NCBI RefSeq assembly: GCF_947501165.1
Contig: NZ_CANMUU010000002.1
Span: 248,001-312,000 of the forward strand
Length of the DNA stretch: 64,000 bases
Source of the DNA: an uncultured Allomuricauda sp.
Lineage (GTDB): Bacteria > Bacteroidota > Bacteroidia > Flavobacteriales > Flavobacteriaceae
Direction of reading: 5' to 3'
Part shown: positions 1 to 9,197 of the stretch, one piece after another
Position numbering within the stretch: the stretch's first letter is position 1
How the letters are laid out: each line of letters starts with the position of its first letter
Translations under genes and position numbers: made by a program
The notes under the pieces: model-generated
Seen by the model: the letters and a program-made list of their open reading frames with translations, nothing else
Databases searched by the model: none
What the model was told of the DNA's origin: nothing

Positions 1-42
1 TACAATAACATGTTATTATGGCTCACTCTTGCTGAAAACCAG

Positions 43-522
43 TTACAGACTGGCGACAGCAGAGGATCTGGTCTTAGCTGGTAAAGAAACCATAACTCCC
101 AAACTAAAATATCCCTCGGAAGTTTGTCGAAATAGATGGCGATACCCAGTATATACATTCAAATTTTGGGTTCGAAGGGCATTAATTCGAATACCGGCCA
201 AAGGAACCGGTGTCAGTGCAATGTCATTGGCCCCAAGTCCTGCAAAAGTCCAAATTCTCTTATTGGCTATGGCATACAATGCAGAAGCTTCAAAATTAAC
301 AAAGTCTCTGTTGTCAAAACCCGCCATACCAACACCTCCTTGAAAACCAAAATGGTCACCCGTAAATTTGGTATACGTAAACAAACCTTGATTAGAATTT
401 TCAGAAAGGGTGCCATCTACTTGTAGCAATCCCCATTCCATTGAAAAATAACCTCCTTCTTGGGCCTTGAGCGACGAAGACAGCACACCGAAAATCCCAA
501 ATACTAAAATCACTTTCTTCAT
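43..522 (-). CDS. Small secreted beta-barrel-like protein, unknown function
   Basis: The product is about 159 residues. I chose the ATG at 522 because it gives a classical signal peptide (Met-Lys-Lys, hydrophobic VILVFGIFGVLSSS, then an AQ cleavage site); an in-frame ATG at 561 would add 13 polar residues. After the signal the sequence alternates short hydrophobic and glycine/aromatic-rich stretches (WGLLQVDG, HFGFQGGVGMAGF, FEASALYAI, LNVYTGYRHLF), which suggests a small outer-membrane barrel or beta-sandwich. I recognise no family. It is separated from the glucan locus by about 560 bases and faces away from it, so functional linkage is not implied. Confidence 0.6.
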   Translation of the reverse strand: MKKVILVFGIFGVLSSSLKAQEGGYFSMEWGLLQVDGTLSENSNQGLFTYTKFTGDHFGFQGGVGMAGFDNRDFVNFEASALYAIANKRIWTFAGLGANDIALTPVPLAGIRINALRTQNLNVYTGYRHLFRQTSEGYFSLGVMVSLPAKTRSSAVASL

Positions 523-861
523 AATTTCATCTTTAGTGTTAATAGATTCGGGGGAAATCAAAAATAGAAATCATTGGAAAACAAAAGGTGTTTTTATGCA
601 AATCCTCTATCATTCGCACAATTACTCGGCAAAGAACCTGACTGCCCCTCGCTAACGCTAGTTTATAACCGGTGGGAACTGAAAATACCAGAAAAACCAT
701 TGATTTTTGTAGAATTTGTGCTTACTCTATTTTGAGTCTCCAGTGTATTTTTTTTGGAAAAACAGGATTTTGAAGGGCTACAATCTCTGGTTTCAAAAAC
801 TTTACAGACACTTAAAGGGATTAGGACTAAAAGTTAAGTTGTAAAAACACCTTCATATTCA

Positions 862-882
862 AGCCTCAGAACATCTGGGGCT
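862..882 (+). terminator. Nine-base-pair hairpin upstream of the symporter gene
   Basis: AGCCTCAGA (862-870) pairs with TCTGGGGCT (874-882) around a three-base ACA loop, with one G-U wobble. It is followed by ATCTTGTTTTTAC, a T-rich tail after a short gap. It looks like an intrinsic terminator or attenuator, but no gene is seen just upstream on this strand, so a regulatory RNA hairpin or relic of a mobile repeat is also possible. Confidence 0.45.
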
Positions 883-898
883 ATCTTGTTTTTACAGG

Positions 899-1009
899 TT
901 TGACGGATATTCAATTTTTAGGATGGTGCCAAATTTTAAATGATAAAAGCAGTTTTTCAAGTATGCCTTAAACCTTAAAAAAGTAGTCCATAATAAGATA
1001 TCCGTCAAA
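899..1009. repeat. 12-bp perfect inverted repeat enclosing about 87 bp
   Basis: TTTGACGGATAT at 899-910 is the exact reverse complement of ATATCCGTCAAA at 998-1009. The arrangement could be terminal repeats of a very small miniature element or two half-sites for a regulator. The right copy ends 74 bases before the symporter start codon. Chance is possible but not likely for 12 exact bases this close together. Confidence 0.4.
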
Positions 1010-1083
1010 AAAAATGTAACTTATCTCCCGCTTTTCAGGTATGTCCTGTTTTAATTAGCAACCAATTACTAACTAAACTTTAT

Positions 1084-2736
1084 ATGAATAGTCTATCAAT
1101 TATCTCCTTTTTGGGATTCACTCTACTTGTGGCCGTTATTTCTTGGCTTGCTACAAAATCTACCAACGAAAAATCTGCTAAGGGGTATTATCTTGGGGGC
1201 AGAAGCCTTGGGGCAATTACAATAGCAGGTTCTTTACTTCTGACCAATTTATCAGCAGAACAAATTGTGGGACTTAATGGTCAGGCATTTACTGAAGGAA
1301 TTTTGGTTATGGCTTGGGAGACTTTGGCCGCCATTGCAATGGTACTAACCGCATTGATACTCTTGCCAAAATATATGCGCTCCGGTATAACTACGATACC
1401 GCAGTTCATTCAAAATCGATTTGATCAACAGACCAAAGCTATACTTTCAATTTTATTCCTTTTTGCATATGGATTGGTTTTGCTTCCTACCATCTTATAC
1501 TCAGGTTCTTTAGCATTTTCTTCAATGTTCGACCTACCAAGTCTTTTGGATTTAACTCAAAATCAGACAATTTGGCTATGCGTTTGGAGTATAGGAATCA
1601 TCGGTTCAATTTATGCCATTTTCGGTGGATTAAAAGCAGTTGCCGTTTCTGACCTTATCAATGCCATTGGGTTACTTATAGGCGGTATTTTGATTCCTTA
1701 CTTTGGTTTAAAACTGGTTGGAGATGGAAATATTGGAAAAGGGTTGGTTACCATTTGGGAGAATCACCCAGAAAAATTTGAGCTAAAGGGTGAGGTGGAT
1801 TCCTCCATACCTTTTGGAACCATTTTTACAGGTATGATACTGGCACAAATGTACTATTGGGGCACCAATCAATCTATCTTACAAAGGGTTTTTGGCGCAA
1901 AAAGCTTAAAAGAAGGTCAAAAAGGTGTTATGCTGGCGGCTTTGGTCAAATTTCTGATTCCTGCTATTGTTGTCCTGCCTGGGGTTATCTCTTGGCATGT
2001 CTTTGATGGCGATTTGGCAAACGCAGATTTAGCATACCCAGAATTGGTGCAGAAGGTGTTGCCTGCCTCTTTGTTGGGCTTTTTTGCAGCTGTATTGTTT
2101 GGGGCGGTTTTGAGCTCGTTCAATAGTTTGTTGAATAGTAGCGCTACATTATTTGGCTTTGATTTGTACCGACAACTTTTCAAAAAAGATGCCTCGGAAT
2201 TGCAAGCGGTGAAGGCTGGAAAGCGTTTTGGTTTGGTTCTAGCTCTGGTTGCCGTTTGTATAGCCCCTTTTATTGCTTCTGCGGATAGCTTATTTGCTTA
2301 CATTCAAGAAGCATTGGGTAGTTTGAGTGTTCCTATTTTTGCTGTGGTCGTTGTTGGTATTTATACCAAAAAAGTTCCAGCTTTGGGAGCAAAGATTGTA
2401 TTAACAGCGGGTGTATTGATGTATTTGATAAGTCAGTTTGTAATTAGTCCCATGATGATTGATTCAGCGCTAGCTGAAGCTGCTGCTAATGGAATAACCG
2501 ACCCAAAACAACTTAGTATTATTGAGGCCAAAGCTTACCCTCATTTTTTGCATGTTATGGGTATACTTTTTGTCATTAATGTAGGTATTATGCTGTTGGT
2601 TGGTAAGTTGAAACCCTTGACAGCACCAAAAGAGGAGGTAATTACGGACGAAATAGACATACAGCCATGGAAATATGCCCTACTTGCAGGAGCTGTAATT
2701 ACTTTGCTTGTTCTCGGAACCTACTTTATTTTTTAA
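1084..2736 (+). CDS. Sodium:solute symporter, SGLT-like
   Basis: A 550-residue integral membrane protein of the solute:sodium symporter (SSS) family. It starts with a membrane helix (IISFLGFTLLVAVISW), followed by the family-typical YYLGGRSLGAITIAGSLLLTN segment and NLSAEQIVGLNGQAF, which resembles the sodium- and sugar-binding region of vSGLT-type transporters. About 13-14 hydrophobic helices can be read, ending in a helix at the C-terminus. It should import a small solute, probably a monosaccharide, with sodium across the inner membrane. It opens the beta-glucan locus, so glucose from glucan breakdown is a reasonable inferred substrate, but the substrate cannot be read from sequence. A hairpin terminator follows at 2837. 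Confidence 0.9.
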   Translation: MNSLSIISFLGFTLLVAVISWLATKSTNEKSAKGYYLGGRSLGAITIAGSLLLTNLSAEQIVGLNGQAFTEGILVMAWETLAAIAMVLTALILLPKYMRSGITTIPQFIQNRFDQQTKAILSILFLFAYGLVLLPTILYSGSLAFSSMFDLPSLLDLTQNQTIWLCVWSIGIIGSIYAIFGGLKAVAVSDLINAIGLLIGGILIPYFGLKLVGDGNIGKGLVTIWENHPEKFELKGEVDSSIPFGTIFTGMILAQMYYWGTNQSILQRVFGAKSLKEGQKGVMLAALVKFLIPAIVVLPGVISWHVFDGDLANADLAYPELVQKVLPASLLGFFAAVLFGAVLSSFNSLLNSSATLFGFDLYRQLFKKDASELQAVKAGKRFGLVLALVAVCIAPFIASADSLFAYIQEALGSLSVPIFAVVVVGIYTKKVPALGAKIVLTAGVLMYLISQFVISPMMIDSALAEAAANGITDPKQLSIIEAKAYPHFLHVMGILFVINVGIMLLVGKLKPLTAPKEEVITDEIDIQPWKYALLAGAVITLLVLGTYFIF

Positions 2737-2836
2737 GAATAGTACTGATGGAGAGGCGTATTTTCTGGATAGGTCCAGCATTTACGAATGAATTATTGGG
2801 TTATGAAAAGCATTGACTGGTAAGTTTAAGAGCAAG

Positions 2837-2856
2837 AAGAAGACACTTCTTTTTTG
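2837..2856 (+). terminator. Intrinsic terminator after the symporter gene
   Basis: AAGAAG (2837-2842), ACA loop, CTTCTT (2846-2851), then a run of T. The stem is only six A/G-rich pairs, so it is weak, but the position 100 bases after the stop codon and before the regulator gene fits a terminator. Confidence 0.45.
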
Positions 2857-2908
2857 AATCTTCTTCATGTTACTTATTCTATATTTATAAGAGAATAATT
2901 TTTGCGTA

Positions 2909-5701
2909 TTGAAGTATTTAAGGTTTTTATCCGTTCTTTTTTCTTTTAGTCTTTTTGCCCAAGAATTGCCACCTATTCAAAATTATGCGCCTGTTGATTA
3001 TAATGGTGAAAATCAAAATTGGTCCGTTACGCAATCTGAGAACAATCTAATTTACATAGCCAATAACAAAAGTCTGCTTGAATTCAATGGCTCCTCTTGG
3101 GCCAAATATCCTTCTCCAAACGAAACGGTAATACGAGCGGTAAAAGCGGTTGGAAATAGAATTTATTCCGGAGCCTACATGGAATTTGGGTTTTGGCAAA
3201 AAGATAATTTTGGAATACTGCGTTATACTTCACTTTCTAATAAAATAAAGGTTGATTTTTTACCGGATGAAGAGTTTTGGAGCATCTGGGAAATAGAAGA
3301 TTGGGTAGTTTTCCAGTCCTTGGCAAGAATCTACATTTATAATTTAAAGGACGGTTCTATTTATCACATAGATTCTGAAACCTCGGTACCCAGCCTATTT
3401 AGTGTTGACAAGAATATCTATTTTCAAAAGAAGAATGAAGGAATTTTTAAAATACAAAACGGAAAAGGTTCCTTGGTTTTCGACAATAAAACCGTGATAG
3501 AAGATGAAGTTGTTGGTATTTTTCGTCAAGAGAATGAATTTTTGGTATTGACACGGGATAATGGTTTTTTCAAATCAGATGATAAAAAGTTGGTGAAATG
3601 GGGGATAAGTGCGGATGAATTGCTTTCAGATGTGAGTGTCTACACCAGTCTGCAATTGAGGGATGGAACTCTAGCCTTGGGAACAATATCACATGGACTG
3701 ATACATTTGGACAAGAATGGCAACCTTCTGCATTATATCAGCCAAATTAACGGATTAAGAAACAATACCGTCCTTTCCCTGTTCGAAGATGTTAGAAGCA
3801 ATCTCTGGTTGGGATTGGATAATGGAATTGGCTATGTTGACCTAAAATCACCATTTCGGGTGTACCAGGATAAAAGAGGTATAGTAGGTAGTGTGTATAC
3901 CACCGCAGTTGTTGGAGATTTTATGTATTTAGGCACTAACCAGGGACTATTTTATAAAAATGAAGGGGACCTATCTGATTTTACTTTGATATCTGGTACC
4001 CAAGGCCAAGTTTGGTCTCTAAATGAAGTCAATGGAACATTATTTTGTGGGCATCACACAGGAACTTTTTTAATAAAGGATGATAAAGCGCAGAAAATTG
4101 CAAACGTTCAAGGTACATGGACTGTTCGAAAAATAGAAGACTATCCAAATCTGTTACTTCAAGGAAACTATGATGGACTGTATGTTTTGGATAATAATCG
4201 GGGACAATGGCAACTTAAAAACAAAATTCAGGGATTTGATCATTCTTCAAGATATGTTGAAATACATAATGGTGACATCTTCGTAAATCATGAATACAAA
4301 GGGGTGTTTAAAATAAAGACCGATAGTTCTTATGCCTTTGCCAATAGGGTGGAAGTAGACACAGTGCTAAAAGGCTCCAATTCTGGTTTGGTAAAATATA
4401 AAGGTCAACTGCTCTACGCTTCTAAAAATGGTATTGCAGGCTACGATGCTCAAAAGGAAACTTTTGTAAAGGATAGTGTTTTAAGTCTGGCCTTTTCCCA
4501 AAGCGAATATGTATCAGGAAAACTGGTAGTTGACAAGCGCAATGAATATTTATGGGTTCAAACGGATTCCAATATCGGATATTTTGTTGAAGGAAAATTG
4601 GATGGTATTCCGAGGCTTCAGTCAATTCCATTAACTGAGAATATGAGGGATGGAATTGTAGGGTACGAGAATATTTCGGTTACCAATTCAGGTACGTATC
4701 TATTCGGAAACAATTCCGGTTACTTTACAGTTTCAATCAGTGACCTCAAAAGAGCGGAGTTCAAAGTGGAAATTGAACAAATACTTGCTACCGATATTGA
4801 AGAAAAGGAAAGTATTCAGGACAAAAGAGAGGAAGGTAAGTTTGAAGATACTCAAAACAATATTAAGATCACATATTATACAACAGAGTACAATAAATTC
4901 TTAAAACCTCAATATCAATACAAACTAGAAGGTTTATATGAAGAATGGAGCAACTGGTCCAGTGACCCGGAAGTATTTTTTAAAAACCTACCTTCTTCAG
5001 ACTACACTTTTAGGGTAAGATCCAGAGTGGGAAATACGTTGTCGACTAATACTGCCTCTTATTCCTTCACTGTAGCTAGGCCATGGTATTTATCGAATGC
5101 TTTATTTGCTGTCTACCTTTTGGGTGCAATTCTTATGGGCATTGCCATTCATAATTTGTACAAAGGCTATTACCATAGAAGACAAAATAAACTAATTGAG
5201 GAAAACCAACGCCAAATAGAACTTGCCAGAGTTCAGAATGAGAAGGAAATCGTACAAATCAAAAACGAGCAACTCAAGAAAGAATTTCAGAGCAAGAGTA
5301 ATGAGTTAGCTGCCTCTACCATGAGCATTATAAAGAAAAATGAACTTTTGTCACGCGCAAAAGAACAGCTTATGGCCAATGTAAAAGAAAAAGAATCTGT
5401 AAAACCGATTATAGATATTATAGATCGGAATCTAAATCAAAATGATGATTGGGAGCTCTTTAAAGAAGCGTTCAATAATGCGGATAGAAAGTTTTTAAAG
5501 AAACTTAAAAAAGTACATCCCAATTTATCTCCGAACGATATACGACTATGTGCTTACCTAAGACTCAATCTTTCATCTAAGGAGATAGCTCCCTTATTGA
5601 ATATTTCTGCACGAAGTGTGGAAATCAAGCGATATCGTTTGCGAAAAAAGATGGGATTGGAACACGATGACAACCTTGTGAACTACATCCTCACCTTGTA
5701 G
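2909..5701 (+). CDS. Membrane-spanning Y_Y_Y sensor with C-terminal HTH regulator
   Basis: A 930-residue one-component regulator of the Bacteroidota propeller/Y_Y_Y type. TTG at 2909 is the likely start: it gives a signal peptide (KYLRFLSVLFSFSLFAQ) and no nearby ATG does. Residues about 25-640 contain beta-propeller repeats (for example NNTVLSLFEDVRSNLWLGLD), about 660-725 a Y_Y_Y domain (YQYKLEGLYEEWSNW), about 727-750 one membrane helix, then a long charged coiled coil. The last 55 residues form a helix-turn-helix (LSPNDIRLCAYLRLNLSSKEIAPLLNIS split by a turn) of LuxR-like type. There is no histidine kinase or receiver domain, unlike hybrid two-component systems. It probably senses periplasmic glucan oligosaccharides and regulates the flanking glycoside hydrolase genes. 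Confidence 0.88.
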   Translation: MKYLRFLSVLFSFSLFAQELPPIQNYAPVDYNGENQNWSVTQSENNLIYIANNKSLLEFNGSSWAKYPSPNETVIRAVKAVGNRIYSGAYMEFGFWQKDNFGILRYTSLSNKIKVDFLPDEEFWSIWEIEDWVVFQSLARIYIYNLKDGSIYHIDSETSVPSLFSVDKNIYFQKKNEGIFKIQNGKGSLVFDNKTVIEDEVVGIFRQENEFLVLTRDNGFFKSDDKKLVKWGISADELLSDVSVYTSLQLRDGTLALGTISHGLIHLDKNGNLLHYISQINGLRNNTVLSLFEDVRSNLWLGLDNGIGYVDLKSPFRVYQDKRGIVGSVYTTAVVGDFMYLGTNQGLFYKNEGDLSDFTLISGTQGQVWSLNEVNGTLFCGHHTGTFLIKDDKAQKIANVQGTWTVRKIEDYPNLLLQGNYDGLYVLDNNRGQWQLKNKIQGFDHSSRYVEIHNGDIFVNHEYKGVFKIKTDSSYAFANRVEVDTVLKGSNSGLVKYKGQLLYASKNGIAGYDAQKETFVKDSVLSLAFSQSEYVSGKLVVDKRNEYLWVQTDSNIGYFVEGKLDGIPRLQSIPLTENMRDGIVGYENISVTNSGTYLFGNNSGYFTVSISDLKRAEFKVEIEQILATDIEEKESIQDKREEGKFEDTQNNIKITYYTTEYNKFLKPQYQYKLEGLYEEWSNWSSDPEVFFKNLPSSDYTFRVRSRVGNTLSTNTASYSFTVARPWYLSNALFAVYLLGAILMGIAIHNLYKGYYHRRQNKLIEENQRQIELARVQNEKEIVQIKNEQLKKEFQSKSNELAASTMSIIKKNELLSRAKEQLMANVKEKESVKPIIDIIDRNLNQNDDWELFKEAFNNADRKFLKKLKKVHPNLSPNDIRLCAYLRLNLSSKEIAPLLNISARSVEIKRYRLRKKMGLEHDDNLVNYILTL

Positions 5702-5996
5702 CCCTCTTATTTTACCTCAACAATACCTATACAAGCCCCTTTTTAACAAGAAATGCCCTCTTGTTATTCCTACCTCTCAAACCCTTTAATTTCAAGGGAT
5801 TTTATCAAATTCACAAAAAAACATGCATTTTTTTGCGATGTATATTTTTTGTAAAGGTGTTTTTTAGGGCGTTCCTATTTTTTTAAGATATGTTTAACCT
5901 TCCGAAGATGGCTAAAAATGCTTCAAGAACTATTCAAGTTCAAAAGGACATATAAAGCATAGCATCTTGGGAGCTGAACTAAAACTAAACTACACT
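5702..5996. promoter_or_regulatory. Upstream region of the first glucanase operon
   Basis: This gap of about 295 bases separates the regulator from the glycoside hydrolase operon. It has a seven-base-pair hairpin (AACAAGA 5745-5751, TCTTGTT 5759-5765) and an AT-rich segment at about 5815-5890 with TATATTTTTTG and TTTTTTTAAGATATG, near to but not matching the TAnnTTTG consensus. It probably carries the operon promoter and the binding site of the adjacent regulator. The exact start site is not defined. Confidence 0.4.
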
Positions 5997-8900
5997 ATGA
6001 AAAACAAATTGCTAAGATTACTGCTCTTTCTTTTTGTAACTGGTATGTATTCCCAATCGAATCAAGTATCAGTTGTAAAGAATCAGGAGGGTACGAAATT
6101 GGTTGTCAATGGAAAAGATTTCATGATGAATGGAATGAATTGGGATTATATCCCGATTGGCACCAATACAGTGAACGCTGCCTTTTGGAAAAAACCAGAC
6201 GATGTTATCAAAGCAGGTCTTGATACAGAGATGTCATTGCTTAAAAACATGGGTGTCAACGTAATTAGGCAGTACACAGGGGTGCCTGCCAAATGGATTC
6301 GCTACATCTACGAGAACTATGGTATTTATACCATGCTAAATCATTCCTTTGGAAGGTATGGATTGACTTTGAATGGGGTTTGGACACCTGTAACAATTTA
6401 CGATGACCCAACAACCATGGAGTTTTTAATGACCGAAATGGAAGAGTTGGTTAAGGGATACAAAGATACCCCTGGACTTTTGTTGTATCTATTGGGTAAT
6501 GAAAACAACTATGGACTTTTTTGGGCAGGTGCAGAAACTGAAGACTTTCCAGATGATGAAGGAAGAATCAACTTTATAGGTGAAAGCAGGGGTAGGCCAA
6601 TGTACAGGCTGATGAATGAGGCGGCTAAGAAAATGAAGGAATTGGACTCATCCCACCCAGTGGCAATTTGCAACGGGGATGTACTTTTTATTGACATTGT
6701 TGCGGAAGAATGTAAAGATATAGATATCTACGGTACCAATACATATCGTGGAGCTTCTTTTGGGGACATGTTCCAAGTGGTAAAGGACAAACTGGATAAA
6801 CCTGTAATGTTTACAGAGTTTGGAGCAGATGCCTTTAATGCTATTGAAAATAAGGAAGACCAATTTTCCCAAGCCTATTATATGGTGGAAAATTGGAAGG
6901 AAATCTATGAAAATGCAGCTGGTCTTGGGAAAGTAGGAAACTCAATAGGAGGATTTACTTTTCAATTTAGTGATGGATGGTGGAAATTTGGTTTTGATGA
7001 TAGAGAAAATGCAGACGTACATGACAACAATGCTTCATGGTCCAATGGAGGTTATGCGAGGGACTTGGCAGCACCGGGAGCAAACAACATGAACGAAGAA
7101 TGGTTTGGGATTTGTGCCAAAGGCGCAACCAATCCAAGAGGACTCTACGAACTATACCCACGTGCCGCCTATTATGCGTTAAAAGATGCACATCAATTGA
7201 ATCCTTATGCCGATGGGGTGAATTTGGAGTTCGTGAAGAATCATTTTGATAATATTGAATTGATGGACGCAGTGTTAAAGGCTCGTGGAGATAAAGCGGC
7301 ATTACAAGGTGAGCAAAGTAACTTACTTCGCATAAGTAACCTTCAAGCAAAATTCGCAACATTTAGCACGGGTGGTAGCCTTATCACAACGCCAGATACA
7401 CCAGACCCGGATGAACCAAATACCTTTCCAAATCAACTAGGCTTTGACCATTTGCAGTCTTATTTTATTGGAGTTGAAGGAAATCCTGCTCCTAACATGA
7501 GGGCAGAGGTGAACCTCAACGTTGTTGGAAATGTGGCTCAAAATCCAATCAATGAGATTTTTTATGAAAATAACTCACGTCCTATAGATGTAAGCACGGA
7601 CCAAGGTGATGTTGTCGTATCGGATGTCAATAGGATTAGGGTGTATCAGGCAGAATTTGAGTGGAATGCAAAAGAATTCGATTTAAGAGGATTCTATAGA
7701 ACCGGACACTACCACTGGGGATACGAAGGCGACTTTTTCGGATTTTATCCCGAAGCCAATTATGGTCCTAACCTGGATTTATACAATGGGGAAATTTTAG
7801 GTGCGGAAATTGATGGAAAGGGACCTCTTAAAGGGTTGAAAGTTGCCGTAGGTCCACAATTATGGTGGGGAGCAAACCCAACCATGCTCTTCAAGTATCA
7901 AAAGCATATTGGAAAGTTTGATGTAACAGGTATTTATCATAGAGATTTTGAAACCAACGTGGTTCTCGATGACAATGGCCGTCGTGTTCTTGATGCCAAT
8001 CAACTACGCAGTGGTGTAATTCCACCATGGCCAACAGAAAGAGCTTCAATTGCTGTTGAACGAGAGTTCGGAAAATTTGGAGTTCATGTTGGAGGGATTT
8101 GGGCAGGTAGTCCATTAAACGGCATCTCTTTTCAAGATGTAAGGGGTACTCCAGGTGATTATGTGGTATTCGAAGATAGAATTCGAGCTAGTGACAACTG
8201 GGGTGGTAAATTCAAAATAACTTACGAAGGAGGGAAATTCAATTGGTATGGTCAAGCATCAGCTATGGGATTGATAGCCAACGGTGGTGCTGACCAGACT
8301 ATGACTTTCACAGGTTGGAGACTACGGGATACAGGAAGTGGAAACGTCACCAGTGTCTTGTCAGGATTGACATTTGCTACAGGTAAATTTCAAATAGCAC
8401 CGAATTTTATGTGGCAAAAACCACTGGTTGAAGCCATTCCTCAAGATGTACAAGGACCCGGACGTTTGCGTAATATCATAGATGATCCTTTTGCGGTACG
8501 TTGGAATCGTGAGACTACGGCTGGTGAAATATTGTTGACTTTTGACCCTACACCAGGCACATGGATGTATGAGTGGGACAATGACCAAGCTGAAGATGCA
8601 AAGTTTGCTATGAACCTTGGCTTTGTATATCGCCACCTTCCCACTACAATGGACGCACATATTGGTTTCAACGCAGCTAGGGAATTCTTTGCATTTCCTA
8701 CTTCGGCGCCAGCGGAAGATTTATGGGAAATCCATTCAAGAATGGTTTCTAAAATAAATCCAGAATTGGGCCTTATTGGAAATTTCTACTACGGTAACGG
8801 ACAAGGTAATGGAGACAGTGATAGGTTGATTAAACGTTTTGGAGGCGAAATAAGAGGGATTTATAAGAAGTACAGGCTTTCGACCCATGTACGGGTAAAT

Positions 8901-9185
8901 GATTGGGGGCCATATGATTATCATAGGGATTTTAACTTAACATTCCCATTACAACTTATGTTGGATCTCTCTACCACTTTGGGTAAACCAGATTGGTTCA
9001 TTTTACCAGATACCCAGATTGGAATACGTGGTACATGGAGATCTTTAGATCAATTCTCACCTAGGTTCTCACCAAATGCAGTAGCAGATGAGTTTGCAAC
9101 CGAACCCATTATAAGCCCTGTAGGATTTGGTAATGGTAGCGAATGGGAGATTATGACTTATGTACACATCAACATTGGCAAATAA
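5997..9185 (+). CDS. Clan GH-A glycoside hydrolase fused to an outer-membrane beta-barrel-like domain
   Basis: A 1062-residue protein; ATG at 5997 starts a good signal peptide (KNKLLRLLLFLFVTGMYSQ). Residues about 25-410 form a TIM-barrel glycoside hydrolase resembling GH2-type barrels: LLGNENN puts the likely acid/base at E169, and MFTEFGADAF puts the nucleophile at E274. A Pro/Asp/Thr-rich linker (TTPDTPDPDEPN) follows at about 465-480. Residues about 485-1062 alternate aromatic and polar residues in amphipathic strands (FDLRGFYRTGHYHWGYEGDF, LKGLKVAVGPQLWWG) and end in EIMTYVHINIGK, like an outer-membrane barrel. The exact GH family is uncertain. In context it is probably a beta-1,3-glucan-active enzyme tethered to the outer membrane, and the barrel might be a porin. 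It is the first gene of an operon with three lipoproteins. Confidence 0.78.
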   Translation: MKNKLLRLLLFLFVTGMYSQSNQVSVVKNQEGTKLVVNGKDFMMNGMNWDYIPIGTNTVNAAFWKKPDDVIKAGLDTEMSLLKNMGVNVIRQYTGVPAKWIRYIYENYGIYTMLNHSFGRYGLTLNGVWTPVTIYDDPTTMEFLMTEMEELVKGYKDTPGLLLYLLGNENNYGLFWAGAETEDFPDDEGRINFIGESRGRPMYRLMNEAAKKMKELDSSHPVAICNGDVLFIDIVAEECKDIDIYGTNTYRGASFGDMFQVVKDKLDKPVMFTEFGADAFNAIENKEDQFSQAYYMVENWKEIYENAAGLGKVGNSIGGFTFQFSDGWWKFGFDDRENADVHDNNASWSNGGYARDLAAPGANNMNEEWFGICAKGATNPRGLYELYPRAAYYALKDAHQLNPYADGVNLEFVKNHFDNIELMDAVLKARGDKAALQGEQSNLLRISNLQAKFATFSTGGSLITTPDTPDPDEPNTFPNQLGFDHLQSYFIGVEGNPAPNMRAEVNLNVVGNVAQNPINEIFYENNSRPIDVSTDQGDVVVSDVNRIRVYQAEFEWNAKEFDLRGFYRTGHYHWGYEGDFFGFYPEANYGPNLDLYNGEILGAEIDGKGPLKGLKVAVGPQLWWGANPTMLFKYQKHIGKFDVTGIYHRDFETNVVLDDNGRRVLDANQLRSGVIPPWPTERASIAVEREFGKFGVHVGGIWAGSPLNGISFQDVRGTPGDYVVFEDRIRASDNWGGKFKITYEGGKFNWYGQASAMGLIANGGADQTMTFTGWRLRDTGSGNVTSVLSGLTFATGKFQIAPNFMWQKPLVEAIPQDVQGPGRLRNIIDDPFAVRWNRETTAGEILLTFDPTPGTWMYEWDNDQAEDAKFAMNLGFVYRHLPTTMDAHIGFNAAREFFAFPTSAPAEDLWEIHSRMVSKINPELGLIGNFYYGNGQGNGDSDRLIKRFGGEIRGIYKKYRLSTHVRVNDWGPYDYHRDFNLTFPLQLMLDLSTTLGKPDWFILPDTQIGIRGTWRSLDQFSPRFSPNAVADEFATEPIISPVGFGNGSEWEIMTYVHINIGK

Positions 9186-9197
9186 AAAGATTGAGAA

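Larger units (their letters stand above)
523..1083. other. Long intergenic region with inverted repeats
   Basis: This 560-base stretch lies between divergent genes and has no convincing coding frame. It contains a strong hairpin at 862-882, a nested 9-base inverted repeat around it (GTAAAAACA at 841-849, TGTTTTTAC at 887-895) and a 12-base perfect inverted repeat (TTTGACGGATAT at 899-910, ATATCCGTCAAA at 998-1009). It must hold the promoters of the symporter gene and of the leftward small gene. I could not place a clean TAnnTTTG element. Confidence 0.6.

Noticed and set aside
467..655. A rightward open frame of 62 codons near the left edge
   Set aside because: It overlaps the signal-peptide end of the leftward gene on the other strand, has no recognisable motif and its composition is not protein-like.
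862..882. Hairpin considered as a known riboswitch
   Set aside because: Only a simple stem-loop is visible with no conserved ligand-binding core; no known riboswitch class matches.
8361..8671. Leftward open frames inside the fusion hydrolase gene
   Set aside because: They lie antisense to strongly protein-like sequence with conserved motifs and show no start context or family features.
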